In this document: positions 1-6,937 of the stretch, in pieces
How positions within the stretch are numbered: position 1 is the first letter of the stretch
Layout of the letters: every line of letters begins with the position of its first letter
IMG/VR virus record: IMGVR_UViG_3300044796_000245
Coordinates: 1 to 43,391 of that record
Source of the DNA: a virus
Strand: one strand, 5' to 3'
Length of the DNA stretch: 43,391 bases
Position numbers and translations under genes: made by a program
The notes under the pieces: model-generated
Seen by the model: only the letters and a program-made list of their open reading frames with translations
What the model was told of the DNA's origin: nothing
Database searches by the model: none

Positions 1-139
1 AACGGCCGCGCGGCCCGAATCGTCCCAGCACTGCCTAGTGAACGGCGCGCCGGTTGGGATGAGGCGTTGTTACGGCGCGCCCACCTGCGCGCGCGGCCCT
101 GCGTGAGTAACGAACCCGCAGCGCCGCGCGCGGCTTTTA
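1..139. repeat. Left copy of terminal direct repeat
   Basis: Positions 1-139 recur at 43253-43391. The first 99 bases are identical. Mismatches fall at 100, 118, 123, 126, 132, 135 and 139, all near the end of the right copy. This pattern fits a circular or circularly permuted genome whose assembly overran its start with poorer sequence at the tip. A true packaged terminal repeat is possible but less likely, because the terminase is lambda-like (normally cos-type) and lies 7 kb away. The non-coded gap around the joined junction (43130-43252 plus 1-154) is the longest in the genome. Confidence 0.9.
42..81. repeat. Two direct copies of ACGGCGCGCC, 30 bp apart
   Basis: ACGGCGCGCC occurs at 42-51 and 72-81, exactly 30 bp apart, about three helical turns. 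A related AACGGCCGCGCGG lies at 1-13. They sit in the gap before the rightward early operon, so they may be operator or activator sites for its unseen promoter. I see no clear -35/-10 pair here. The spacing is seen directly; the role is inferred. Confidence 0.4.
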
Positions 140-154
140 CCCTCGGAGGGCAGC

Positions 155-649
155 ATGCCGTTTGACGGAACACCGAAGCGCCTGGGCGCGCGCAACGCCG
201 CCATCGTCGCGGCGCGCGAGGCGCGGCCGGTTCTGCCGCCGAATTGGGGCGCGTCGCTGGCAGCGCGTCCGGTGTTCGCCGGCGAGGCGGCGCCACCGCC
301 GCCGGCGGCGCGGCCGCTGGAACCGGACGATCTGGCCACGCTGGCGCGGCTCGCGCGGCGCGACACCATGCAGGATACGGTGATGGCGTTCCTCGGCCTG
401 CTCGCCGAACGCGGCATGGCGCTGCCGCGCAACCGCGACATGGCCGACGCGCTGGGCATGGACGGCCCGGAGGGGCTGGCGCGGTTCCAGGCGCTGCTCG
501 ACCGGCTGGGCAAGGGCAAATTCATCCTGCGCTGGACGCCGCCGCAAATCGGCAGCCGCGCGGCGCAGCGGGCGTTTCAACTGGTGGAAACCGGCGTGGT
601 GCTGATGTCGGCCGCGTGCAACCCGGCACTGGTGCGGTTCGCGCCATGA
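155..649 (+). CDS. Winged-helix-like protein, first gene of the early operon
   Basis: This 164-residue protein has a strong ribosome site (GGAGGG at 145-150) before ATG 155. Residues 1-55 are Ala/Pro-rich and probably disordered. Residues about 57-125 are helical and resemble a small winged-helix DNA-binding fold, with a DMADALGM recognition-helix-like stretch followed by GKFILRW, which looks like a wing strand. I cannot assign a family. Its first place in the early operon and the overlap of its stop with the next start (646) suggest a regulatory or replication-initiation role. A DNA-binding role is an inference from the residue pattern. Confidence 0.7.
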   Translation: MPFDGTPKRLGARNAAIVAAREARPVLPPNWGASLAARPVFAGEAAPPPPAARPLEPDDLATLARLARRDTMQDTVMAFLGLLAERGMALPRNRDMADALGMDGPEGLARFQALLDRLGKGKFILRWTPPQIGSRAAQRAFQLVETGVVLMSAACNPALVRFAP

Positions 650-2085
650 ACATTCCCCCGGTCACGCTCATGCTGGATGTGTCGCCGCGCGTGGAAGCGC
701 TGATCGGCCGCGTGCTGGCCGCGCTGTCGCCCCCCCAGCCCGACGCCGCGCTGGCGCGCGAGATCCACCGCCTGAACGAGACGCTGAGCGCGCTGGGCTG
801 GAACGCCCGCGCGGCGGCGGAGCAGATCGCCAGTCCGGCGGCGAGCGGCGAGGCTTCGGCCCCGCAAAAGCCGGATGTGGTGGCGGAGCCGGCGGTGAGC
901 CCGTCACCGCCGGTTCCGCCCCTCGGTGAAGCCGATGAACCCGATACCAGTCCGGCGGCGGCCCCTGCTGCGCCAGAGCCGGACGTTCCCGCGCCGCGCG
1001 CCATCGGGTCGCCAGTGTGGACCGATGCGCGGCGGTTCTGGGGGCGGCAGATGTGGCGCGCCGGGCTGCGGGGCCGCGACGTGTGGGAGCTGCTCAACCG
1101 CTTGCCGGGTTGGCCGATCGCGAGCCCGCAATCTGTGGCGGCCGAGGCGAAGGCGCATGGTTGGGTGCGCGACGTGCCGGTGCCGCGCGGTAGCGGCGCT
1201 GAACATGTCGGGCAAACCAATCGCGACGCCTGGACGGAGTTGCACGGCCCGGCATTCAATGCGGCGTGCGACGGCCTTGCCGTGCCTGCGCCGGAACCGG
1301 AGGCGGAGCCAACGGCCGAGCCGCCGGCTGGTGCGGTGGTCGAGATGGAGCTGGCCGAGGCGTCCAGCGTGGAAAACGAACCAGATACCAGTCCGGCGGC
1401 GGCGCAGCTTTGCGCAAGGCCGGACGGCGAGGCGGAGCCACCGTGCTCGCCGGTTGCGCAGGACACTGCCCCTCCGGCAACGCCTCCCCCCGCTGGCAAA
1501 CCGCCGCTGCCAGCGGACCTACCTGTGGTGTCGGCGCTGTCATCTGGCGATTGGCTGACGCCGGAGCGTTGGGAGATTTTGCGGGTCGGCTGGGTGTCGG
1601 GCGTGTCCACCGCATTGCTGATGGCGCAGATGGCGCAGTTGCCGGGGCCGCGATTGCCCAGCGGCAGCATGATCGCCACCCGCGTCAACAATCGCGGGCT
1701 TCGCCGCCCTGAGGGCTACCAGCCGGATAAGCGTGCGCCCGCCTTCGTGCAGGCGCCGGCCGCCGCGCCGCCGCCCGCGCCACCTCCGGCAGCCCCGCCG
1801 CAGCTGGTCACCCGCGACGGCTATTTCAGCCTCGCGCAGCGCGAGGCGGCGGATCTGGAGGCGCACGAACACGCGGTGCCGATCACGCTGGCCGACGCGC
1901 TCACCTGGGGCGTGCGCAATGACGTGGCTGTCAAGCCCAACGAACGGCCGCTCGACGCGTTCAAGCGGGTCAATAGCCGTCGCGTGGCCCTCGGCCTGCC
2001 GCCGTACCGCCGCATCGCACAGCGCACGATCTTCCGTGAGGCGCTGCCGGACGTGAACGCCATTGCGCGGGGCAACGCGGCATGA
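646..2085 (+). CDS. Long protein with two GcrA-like helix-turn-helix segments
   Basis: The frame is open far upstream (from 244), but ATG 646 overlaps the previous stop and gives 479 residues. Residues about 123-177 and about 302-355 each look like a helix-turn-helix unit; the second (LTPERWEILRVGW then NNRGLRRP) resembles the N-terminal DNA-binding part of the alphaproteobacterial regulator GcrA. A third folded segment lies near residues 411-472. Long Pro/Ala/Glu linkers join them and contain EPDTSPAAA twice, with matching DNA repeats near 940-960 and 1380-1400. This suggests growth by internal duplication. It is probably a DNA-binding early regulator or replication accessory protein; its target is unknown. 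Confidence 0.7.
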   Translation: MNIPPVTLMLDVSPRVEALIGRVLAALSPPQPDAALAREIHRLNETLSALGWNARAAAEQIASPAASGEASAPQKPDVVAEPAVSPSPPVPPLGEADEPDTSPAAAPAAPEPDVPAPRAIGSPVWTDARRFWGRQMWRAGLRGRDVWELLNRLPGWPIASPQSVAAEAKAHGWVRDVPVPRGSGAEHVGQTNRDAWTELHGPAFNAACDGLAVPAPEPEAEPTAEPPAGAVVEMELAEASSVENEPDTSPAAAQLCARPDGEAEPPCSPVAQDTAPPATPPPAGKPPLPADLPVVSALSSGDWLTPERWEILRVGWVSGVSTALLMAQMAQLPGPRLPSGSMIATRVNNRGLRRPEGYQPDKRAPAFVQAPAAAPPPAPPPAAPPQLVTRDGYFSLAQREAADLEAHEHAVPITLADALTWGVRNDVAVKPNERPLDAFKRVNSRRVALGLPPYRRIAQRTIFREALPDVNAIARGNAA

Positions 2086-2239
2086 CCGCACCCCCCCCCG
2101 GTTTCTCGCCGCTCTCCAGGCGGAGGCCGCGTCCGCCCAGGATGACGGCGTCATGCTGCTGCCGGTGCCGGTGGTGCGGGCATGGCTGATCTGGACGGAG
2201 CATCTGCGCCTGCTGCTGGCCCCGGCGCGAACCCCGTGA
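2082..2239 (+). CDS. Small protein, frame broken in a C9 run
   Basis: ATG 2082 overlaps the upstream stop as ATGA. As written it meets a tract of nine C (2091-2099) and then a nonsense-like frame. Reading the +1-shifted frame from 2099 gives a sensible protein (RFLAALQAEAAS, then VVRAWLIWTEHLRLLL) ending at the TGA at 2237-2239, which overlaps the next start. Ten C instead of nine would give one uninterrupted protein of about 52 residues. A homopolymer sequencing error is the simplest reading; a genuine phase-variable or slippage site is the alternative. The function is unknown. The C-terminal half is amphipathic. Confidence 0.5.
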
Positions 2240-2433
2240 GCCGCCGCACCGCGCCGCGCGACGAAATGCCGCCAGACTTCATCCGGTTGCGCGACATGCG
2301 CTGCCGCAACTGCGGCGGCGAGGTGGGCCAGCCCGGCAGCATCATCGCAATCGACGGCGCGCAACCGCTGCCGCATTGCTCGCCGGACTGCGCGCGGGCG
2401 CAACGGCTGCCGTTCTGGTGCGAGGCCGCATGA
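2236..2433 (+). CDS. Small zinc-ribbon-like protein
   Basis: GTG 2236 overlaps the previous stop (GTGA) and gives 65 residues; an ATG at 2182 in the same frame would overlap more. The protein carries a CxxC pair (CRNCGG) and a second pair (HCSPDC) about 25 residues later, which would bind one zinc ion in a ribbon or knuckle. A basic N-terminus precedes it. It may bind nucleic acid or act as a small adaptor. It is co-transcribed with its neighbours through ATGA/GTGA coupling. Confidence 0.65.
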   Translation: MSRRTAPRDEMPPDFIRLRDMRCRNCGGEVGQPGSIIAIDGAQPLPHCSPDCARAQRLPFWCEAA

Positions 2434-2657
2434 TCCTTCAGCGGGGCGGCCGGATGATCGGCCGGACATTGCGCGAGCATCTGGCGAAATTCGACGTGCC
2501 GGAAGTCAGCCCCGGCGCTCGCGTGCGCGAGCTGCGGGCCGAGTTGGCGGAGATCGAGGCGAACGGCATGCACGACCGGCGCGGACGCCGGTTGCCCAGG
2601 GCGCAGATCGAAGCGCGCAAGGCCGAGTTGCGCACCGCCATCGAGGCGCAGCGCTGA
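2430..2657 (+). CDS. Small coiled-coil protein
   Basis: ATG 2430 overlaps the previous stop and gives 75 residues; ATG 2454 is an alternative start. Residues about 30-72 are charged and heptad-like (VRELRAELAEIE, then IEARKAELRTAIEAQ), consistent with a short coiled coil interrupted by a basic GMHDRRGRR loop. No family is recognised. Its place among small coupled genes before the ATPase suggests an accessory replication or regulatory role. Confidence 0.65.
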   Translation: MILQRGGRMIGRTLREHLAKFDVPEVSPGARVRELRAELAEIEANGMHDRRGRRLPRAQIEARKAELRTAIEAQR

Positions 2658-2857
2658 TGGCCTGGCGCAACGCCACGCTCACGCTGCAGCCCACTGCCGA
2701 GGGCCTCGCCGGGCGGCTGGATGCGGGCGACGATTGCACGCTGGAAATCCGGCATTGGCGAAAGCACGAGGGCGGGCGGATCACGCTGCAAATCGATGTC
2801 GACGATCCGTCGTGGCAGGCGTTCCTGTCCCGCCAATACGCCATGGTGCGGGTGTGA
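2657..2857 (+). CDS. Small beta-rich protein, paralogue of the next gene
   Basis: A 66-residue protein whose ATG shares its first base with the previous stop (TGATG). It starts MAWRNATLTL, followed by a G-L-x-G-R-L-x-AGDD-x-x-LEIRHWR pattern. The next gene starts MTWQRGTLTL and follows with G-x-L-x-G-x-L-x-AGD and LEFRR. The two are tandem paralogues, about 30-40% alike over the first 45 residues by eye. The alternating pattern suggests a small beta-sandwich. The function is unknown. Confidence 0.7.
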   Translation: MAWRNATLTLQPTAEGLAGRLDAGDDCTLEIRHWRKHEGGRITLQIDVDDPSWQAFLSRQYAMVRV

Positions 2858-3078
2858 CGTGGCAGCGCGGCACGCTCACGCTGATCGAGGCGGCAGACGG
2901 GTCGCTCACCGGGGTGTTGAGCGCGGGCGACCTGATCGTGCTGGAATTCCGCCGCGCGCGGCCGGGGCGGGGCGCGTCGCCCTGCGAGGTGCAAATCTCG
3001 GCCGCCGCGCGCATCGCCTACGAAAGCCAATTGTGCGCCTGGATCGGCGCCGAGCCGGTGGGGCGGGCGCGGGCATGA
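2854..3078 (+). CDS. Small beta-rich protein, tandem paralogue
   Basis: GTG 2854 overlaps the upstream stop and gives 74 residues. The N-terminal 45 residues repeat the pattern of the preceding gene (W-x-x-x-TLTL, AGD, LE-x-R). The C-terminal part differs and includes CEVQISAAARIAYESQLCAW. The pair looks like a local duplication followed by divergence of the tails. They may form a heterodimer, but nothing in the sequence proves it. Confidence 0.7.
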   Translation: MTWQRGTLTLIEAADGSLTGVLSAGDLIVLEFRRARPGRGASPCEVQISAAARIAYESQLCAWIGAEPVGRARA

Positions 3079-3470
3079 TCGATACCCACCGCCTCGCCCC
3101 CATGCTGCGCGCCGCGCGCCCGATGGCATTGCTGGCGGCGCAGGGGCTGCTGACGGCGCAGGAAGCGCTGGCGGCGCTGGCGGCGGCGGCGGAAAGTGCA
3201 GCGGTGCAGTGCAATTTCAGCGGCGCGCGCACCGCGCTGGCCTGGGCGCTGAACGACCAGATCACCGAGGCGCAATTGGCCCGCGCGCGGCATCGCTGGG
3301 TGGTGGTGGACGCCATCGCGCCGCTGCTGGCCGCCCGGCCGCGCGTGGCGGCCGCCGCCATCATCGCCGAGGCGCGCGCGGCGGGGCGGCCGTTGCTGCT
3401 TCCGCGCGAATGCACATCCATCGCCGAGGCCGAAATGGCGCGGGCATTGCGAGACAGTCATGGCAAGTAA
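3075..3470 (+). CDS. Hypothetical Ala-rich helical protein
   Basis: ATG 3075 overlaps the upstream stop, giving 131 residues. The protein is strongly helical and alanine-rich (LLTAQEALAALAAAAESA, then ITEAQLARARHRWVVVDAI). It ends 11 bases inside the ATPase gene, so translation is probably coupled to it. I do not recognise the family. Its place immediately before a P-loop ATPase is where phages often keep a helicase loader or replication accessory protein, but that is inference from position only. Confidence 0.6.
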   Translation: MIDTHRLAPMLRAARPMALLAAQGLLTAQEALAALAAAAESAAVQCNFSGARTALAWALNDQITEAQLARARHRWVVVDAIAPLLAARPRVAAAAIIAEARAAGRPLLLPRECTSIAEAEMARALRDSHGK

Positions 3471-5316
3471 CGTGGTCTCGATGTGGGACAACCCCGACGC
3501 CAAGCCGAAGAAACGCGGCAGCGGCGGCGGCGGCGGCGGCCCTCCGGGTGGCGGCGAGGTGCCGGAGCGCCCGGAGTTGTGGGAGAATTGTCCCTTCGCG
3601 CCGGTGGGCAAATCCGGCCGCCTGCTGCATTTTTTCGATAGCTCCGGCGAGCTGGTGCAAATGGCCGCCTCGGCGCTGTCGCAGCACGGCGATTTGCTGC
3701 TGCTGTGCGGCAATCGGTCGCGCTGGCTGCTGGAGAATTTCCCGTCGGTGGACCGCGAGTCCGGCGCGCATTGGTTCAACGCGCGCATGGCGGCGATGGC
3801 GATTATCCAGCGCTGTTGCTCGCTGGAATTGTTCGACCCCAACGAGAAGCGCCACCGCTACGGATTGTGGGTGATCGACGGCGGCTACGCGCTGCACGTG
3901 GGCAAAACCGTGATCTGGCACGGGCCGGAGAAGTCGCGCCAGCGCGACGCCGGGTTCCGCGACGCCGGCGCGCTGTGGCCGCGTCTGCCCGCCAAGCCGC
4001 TGCCCGCCGCCCCCGCCAGTGCCGCCGCCGGGCAGGCGCTGGAGCAGGTGCTGGCAAGCTGGAACTGGGAGACGCCGCACGGGCCGAGCCTGATGCTCGG
4101 CGGCATGGTGGTGGGCATGCTGGGCGCGGTGGCGCCATGGCGCGCCCATCTGTGCGTGGTGGGGTCGTCCGGCTGCGGCAAGTCCACGCTGCTGAGCGTG
4201 CTCGCCGCCGGGCTGTGCCCGATTTCCACCTACAAGAACCACTACACCGAGCCGGGCTTGCGCCAGTTGCTCAGCGAAACCGCCGCCGGGGTGATCCTGG
4301 ACGAAGCCGAATCGGACAGCGGCGGCGAGACCAAATTGCAGCGCGTGATCGAGATGCTGCGCCGGTCTTCGTCCGGTGCCGGCGTGCAAGCGGTGCAAGG
4401 TGGCGACGGGCAGGAAGCGAAATCGTTCACCGTCTCCACCTCGGCCATTCTCGGCTGCATCTGGCCGCCGTCGCTGACCGAACAGGACGCGAGCCGCATC
4501 ACGCTGCTGCAACTGGGCAAGCTGAAACCCGGCGGCGCGCACAACGAACAATCCATCGCGGCGTTCGTCGCCGAGCACGGCCTGGCGCTGTGGGGGCGGG
4601 CGGTGGAGAACGCGGCGCGCGCGGTGGCGCTGTACCGGCTGCTGAAGGCGCGGCTGGTGGAGCATTACGAGTGCTCGCCGCGCATGGCGGATCAGCTCGG
4701 CATCCTCGCCGCGGCGCGCTGGGTGATGATCGCCGATGAATGCGACGATCCGCGCGGCCCGCATGCCGATGACGACATCGATGTGCCGCTGCAATGCGTG
4801 GCCGGGCTGGTGGTGCGCGAGGCGGATCAGCTTGCCGACAGCGGCCCCAATCTGGCGCTGCAACATCTGCTGGCATGGCCGATGGACATGCAGGGCGACA
4901 AGCTCACTATCGGGCAGGGGCTGCGCAAATTGCGCAACGCCGGCGACACCATCCGCAAGCTCGGCGACAGCCCGCTCGACATCATCGACCGCGAAACCCG
5001 CGACAAAGCCATCGCCGAGTGGAACAAGCTGTCGCTGCTGCTGGAAGGCAACGGGGTGAAATGGGGCACCAGTCCGCTGCGCCCCACCGAGGCCGAGCCG
5101 TCGCCGAAGCTGGGCCTGTACGTGACCGTGCAAGCCCACCCGCGATTGTCGCGGGCGTTCGCCGACACGCCGTTCGCGGGCCAGCGCTGGGGGGCCGCGC
5201 TGGCCCGCCTGCCCAACGCGAAAAGCAGCCGCGACGCGGGCACCGTGCGCATGGCGGGCGGCAAACCGCGCTGCTGCTGGGTGCCGTCGGCCACGCTGTC
5301 GGAATTGACGGAATGA
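3460..5316 (+). CDS. P-loop ATPase, likely replication helicase or initiator
   Basis: A 618-residue protein. After a Gly-rich basic leader (residues 1-35), residues about 40-190 form an uncharacterised N-terminal domain. Residues about 233-241 hold a clean Walker A (GSSGCGKS) and residues about 277-285 a Walker B (GVILDEAES). A later stretch with ILGCIWPPSL and EQDASRITLLQL resembles the sensor and arginine-finger region of hexameric helicases. The organisation recalls DUF927-type and superfamily 3-like phage or plasmid helicases; no primase motif is visible. It ends right at a large array of 9-bp repeats, the classic arrangement of a replication protein next to its origin. ATPase activity is near certain; the replication role is inferred. 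Confidence 0.75.
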   Translation: MASNVVSMWDNPDAKPKKRGSGGGGGGPPGGGEVPERPELWENCPFAPVGKSGRLLHFFDSSGELVQMAASALSQHGDLLLLCGNRSRWLLENFPSVDRESGAHWFNARMAAMAIIQRCCSLELFDPNEKRHRYGLWVIDGGYALHVGKTVIWHGPEKSRQRDAGFRDAGALWPRLPAKPLPAAPASAAAGQALEQVLASWNWETPHGPSLMLGGMVVGMLGAVAPWRAHLCVVGSSGCGKSTLLSVLAAGLCPISTYKNHYTEPGLRQLLSETAAGVILDEAESDSGGETKLQRVIEMLRRSSSGAGVQAVQGGDGQEAKSFTVSTSAILGCIWPPSLTEQDASRITLLQLGKLKPGGAHNEQSIAAFVAEHGLALWGRAVENAARAVALYRLLKARLVEHYECSPRMADQLGILAAARWVMIADECDDPRGPHADDDIDVPLQCVAGLVVREADQLADSGPNLALQHLLAWPMDMQGDKLTIGQGLRKLRNAGDTIRKLGDSPLDIIDRETRDKAIAEWNKLSLLLEGNGVKWGTSPLRPTEAEPSPKLGLYVTVQAHPRLSRAFADTPFAGQRWGAALARLPNAKSSRDAGTVRMAGGKPRCCWVPSATLSELTE

Positions 5317-5395
5317 TGTGTCCCATGTGTCCCGCGATGTGTCCCAGCTAACCCCTTGAGATATTAGGGCTGGGACACCGGGACACATGGGACAC
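5316..5395. repeat. 9-bp repeat array, copy 1 (3 forward, 3 reverse)
   Basis: ATGTGTCCC occurs at 5316-5324, 5325-5333 and 5337-5345. Its reverse complement follows at 5372-5378, 5380-5388 and 5389-5395 (GGGACAC cores, one with the full 9 bp). The inner units form a perfect 10-bp stem (5339-5348 with 5369-5378) around a 20-base loop that itself holds CTAA and TTAG. The array starts on the stop codon of the ATPase gene. The design matches iterons of a replication origin or a cooperative operator. Confidence 0.85.
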
Positions 5396-5441
5396 CGCTA
5401 ATATGGGTTGTGACGGGCGTGCGCACGTAGAGGGCATATTC

Positions 5442-5524
5442 ATGTGTCCCATGTGTCCCATGTGTCCCACCCCTATAAAAACAATGGTTTAGGTGGGACA
5501 CATTATGGGACACATGGGACACAT
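5442..5524. repeat. 9-bp repeat array, copy 2 (3 forward, 3 reverse)
   Basis: ATGTGTCCC lies at 5442-5450, 5451-5459 and 5460-5468. GGGACACAT lies at 5495-5503, 5507-5515 and 5516-5524, all six with full 9-bp identity. The inner units form a perfect 12-bp stem (5460-5471 with 5492-5503) around a 20-base AT-richer loop. The centre between repeat blocks is 26 bp (5469-5494), the same as in copy 1 (5346-5371). The last two units lie inside the NusG-like coding region and encode its GH repeats. Confidence 0.88.
5460..5503 (+). promoter_or_regulatory. RNA hairpin that would hide the ribosome site of the NusG-like gene
   Basis: In the transcript, 5460-5471 pairs perfectly with 5492-5503. The second arm contains the likely ribosome site AGGTGGG (5491-5497), and the start codon ATG follows at 5505. 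Folding would block initiation. This allows control by a binding protein, by translation of the upstream region or by antitermination complexes. The pairing is seen in the sequence; the regulatory effect is inferred. Confidence 0.5.
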
Positions 5525-6221
5525 CGCCGCCAGCCCCGCCGAAGCCGCGAATCGGGTTGACATCGGCGAAAGCGGCGTGCCATCGATCGGCCTCGGCGCT
5601 CCCGGTGCTCGGCACCCGGAGTGCGGGAGCCATCCCGAAAATGGCCACCTAATCAAGTCGGCAACGAACGGCCACGGCGGCTGCCGGGCCAATGCCGGGC
5701 GCAAGCCCAGGCCACATCCCAAGCCGCTCGGCGTTCGCTGGTATGTGGTGCAAGTGGCGCCGCGCCAGGAATTCCGGGTTCGCGACGAACTCGGCAAACT
5801 CGGCCTCACCACGTGGCTGGCGCTGCTGATCGCGCGCAACAGCGAGCGGATCGAGGCGGCGTTCCCTGGCTACGTGTTCGTGCGGTTCGATGTCGACGCC
5901 GATCGCTGGCGGCCGATCTGCAGCACCGCCGGCGTCACCCGCCTGTTCTCCGCCTCGCCGGAACATCCGCTGCCGCTGCCCGTCGGCGCCGTCGAGGCGC
6001 TGCAGGCGCGGGGGCGGGCGGGCGACGGGGTGATCGATGAGCGGGCGCGCCCGTTCGGCCTCGTGGGCGAGGCGCTGCGCGTCGCCAGCGGCCCGTTCGC
6101 CGATTTCGAGGGGTTGTGCACCTGGGCGGCGGGCGACCGCGTGCGGGTGCTTCTGTCGGTCTTCGGACGGCAGACGGAAATCTCGCTGCCGCGCCACGCG
6201 GTGAAGGAAGCCAATTCGTGA
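5505..6221 (+). CDS. NusG/RfaH-family transcription elongation factor
   Basis: ATG 5505, with AGGTGGG eight bases upstream, gives 238 residues; GTG 5493 and an internal GTG near 5577 are other options. Residues about 76-165 match an NGN domain (VRWYVVQVAPRQEF, then AAFPGYVFVRFD). Residues about 185-234 match a KOW domain (VASGPFADFEG, then RVRVLLSVFGR). A roughly 75-residue low-complexity N-terminal extension is unusual; its first residues come from the 9-bp repeats. NusG paralogues such as RfaH and LoaP bind paused RNA polymerase and suppress termination. Here the gene closes the early block, shortly upstream of an intrinsic terminator (6952-7000) that guards the late genes. A late-gene antitermination role is therefore a good inference. 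The 5599-5621 hairpin lies inside the extension. Confidence 0.85.
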   Translation: MGHMGHIAASPAEAANRVDIGESGVPSIGLGAPGARHPECGSHPENGHLIKSATNGHGGCRANAGRKPRPHPKPLGVRWYVVQVAPRQEFRVRDELGKLGLTTWLALLIARNSERIEAAFPGYVFVRFDVDADRWRPICSTAGVTRLFSASPEHPLPLPVGAVEALQARGRAGDGVIDERARPFGLVGEALRVASGPFADFEGLCTWAAGDRVRVLLSVFGRQTEISLPRHAVKEANS

Positions 6222-6937
6222 TCGCCGTGCGCATCGATGCCACCGGGTTCAGCCGCATGGAGCGCGCGTTGCTGCATGTGGCGCGTCAGCAGATCCCGTA
6301 CGCCGCGGCGCGCGCGTTGAACGATGTGGCGCGCACGGCGCAGGCGCACGTGAATGCCACCGAGGGCAGCACGTTCGACCGGCCGACGCCGTTCACCAGC
6401 CGGGCTGTTGTCGCGCCGCTGTCGCTGGCCGCCCAGCCTGGGCATCTGACCGCCACTGTCACGGTGCGCGACATCCAGGCCAAATATCTGCTGCACGAGG
6501 AAATCGGCGGCACGCGAACGTCGGATGAGAACACGCTCCGCCCGGGTGGCGCGATCGTGCTGCCGGGGCGCGGCCTGCTGCTGGATCGCTTCGGCGGCAC
6601 GCCCAAGGGCACGGTGGCGAAGCTGGCGGCGCAAGCCGAGGCGGCGCGTCAGGAGCGTCAGGCGGCCCGCTCCAAGCGCAAGCAACGCCGCAGCGATGCG
6701 GTGAAGCGTGGTGATCGCGGCGTGTTCTACGTGCCGCGCGCGGGCCACGGGAAGCTGACCGGCGGGTTCTATCAGCGCCTGCCGGGGCACCGGCTCGCGC
6801 AGCTCATCGCCTTCGGCAGCGAGACCCACTACCGCCCCCGCATGCACTACCGCGCGCGCCTCACCGAGTCCGCCGCCGCCACCTGGCCCGCCGCCTTCCG
6901 CCGCCGCCTCGTCGAGGCCGCCGCCACGGCCCGCTAA
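6218..6937 (+). CDS. gpZ-like minor tail or structural protein
   Basis: GTG 6218 overlaps the upstream stop (GTGA) and gives 239 residues. The start (RQQIPYAAARALNDVARTAQ), then TFDRPTPFTSRAVV and VRDIQAKYLLHEEIGG, resembles the family often annotated as prophage minor tail protein Z. A basic, coiled region (residues about 140-165) and a C-terminal domain with PRAGHGKLTGGFYQR follow. Its position before the terminase and separated from the tail genes is unusual, so the tail label is tentative. It is translationally coupled to the NusG-like gene and lies before the terminator, so it should be expressed with the early block. Confidence 0.6.
   Translation: MIAVRIDATGFSRMERALLHVARQQIPYAAARALNDVARTAQAHVNATEGSTFDRPTPFTSRAVVAPLSLAAQPGHLTATVTVRDIQAKYLLHEEIGGTRTSDENTLRPGGAIVLPGRGLLLDRFGGTPKGTVAKLAAQAEAARQERQAARSKRKQRRSDAVKRGDRGVFYVPRAGHGKLTGGFYQRLPGHRLAQLIAFGSETHYRPRMHYRARLTESAAATWPAAFRRRLVEAAATAR

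Noticed and set aside
123-138. Terminator at the GCCGCGCGCGGC-TTTT sequence before the first gene
   Set aside because: The palindrome has almost no loop and a stem of about five usable pairs; it may be chance in GC-rich DNA, and the right copy does not preserve it.
1-139. Terminal repeat as a physical packaged direct terminal repeat
   Set aside because: Mismatches are confined to the contig tip and the terminase is of the lambda cos-type family, so an assembly overlap is simpler. Not excluded.
3361-5388. Antisense frame of 675 codons opposite the ATPase
   Set aside because: The plus strand carries clear Walker motifs; the antisense product is Gln/Arg/His-rich and featureless.
5316-5524. CRISPR-like array
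   Set aside because: Units are only 9 bp, partly adjacent without spacers and arranged in inverted blocks; there are no cas genes.
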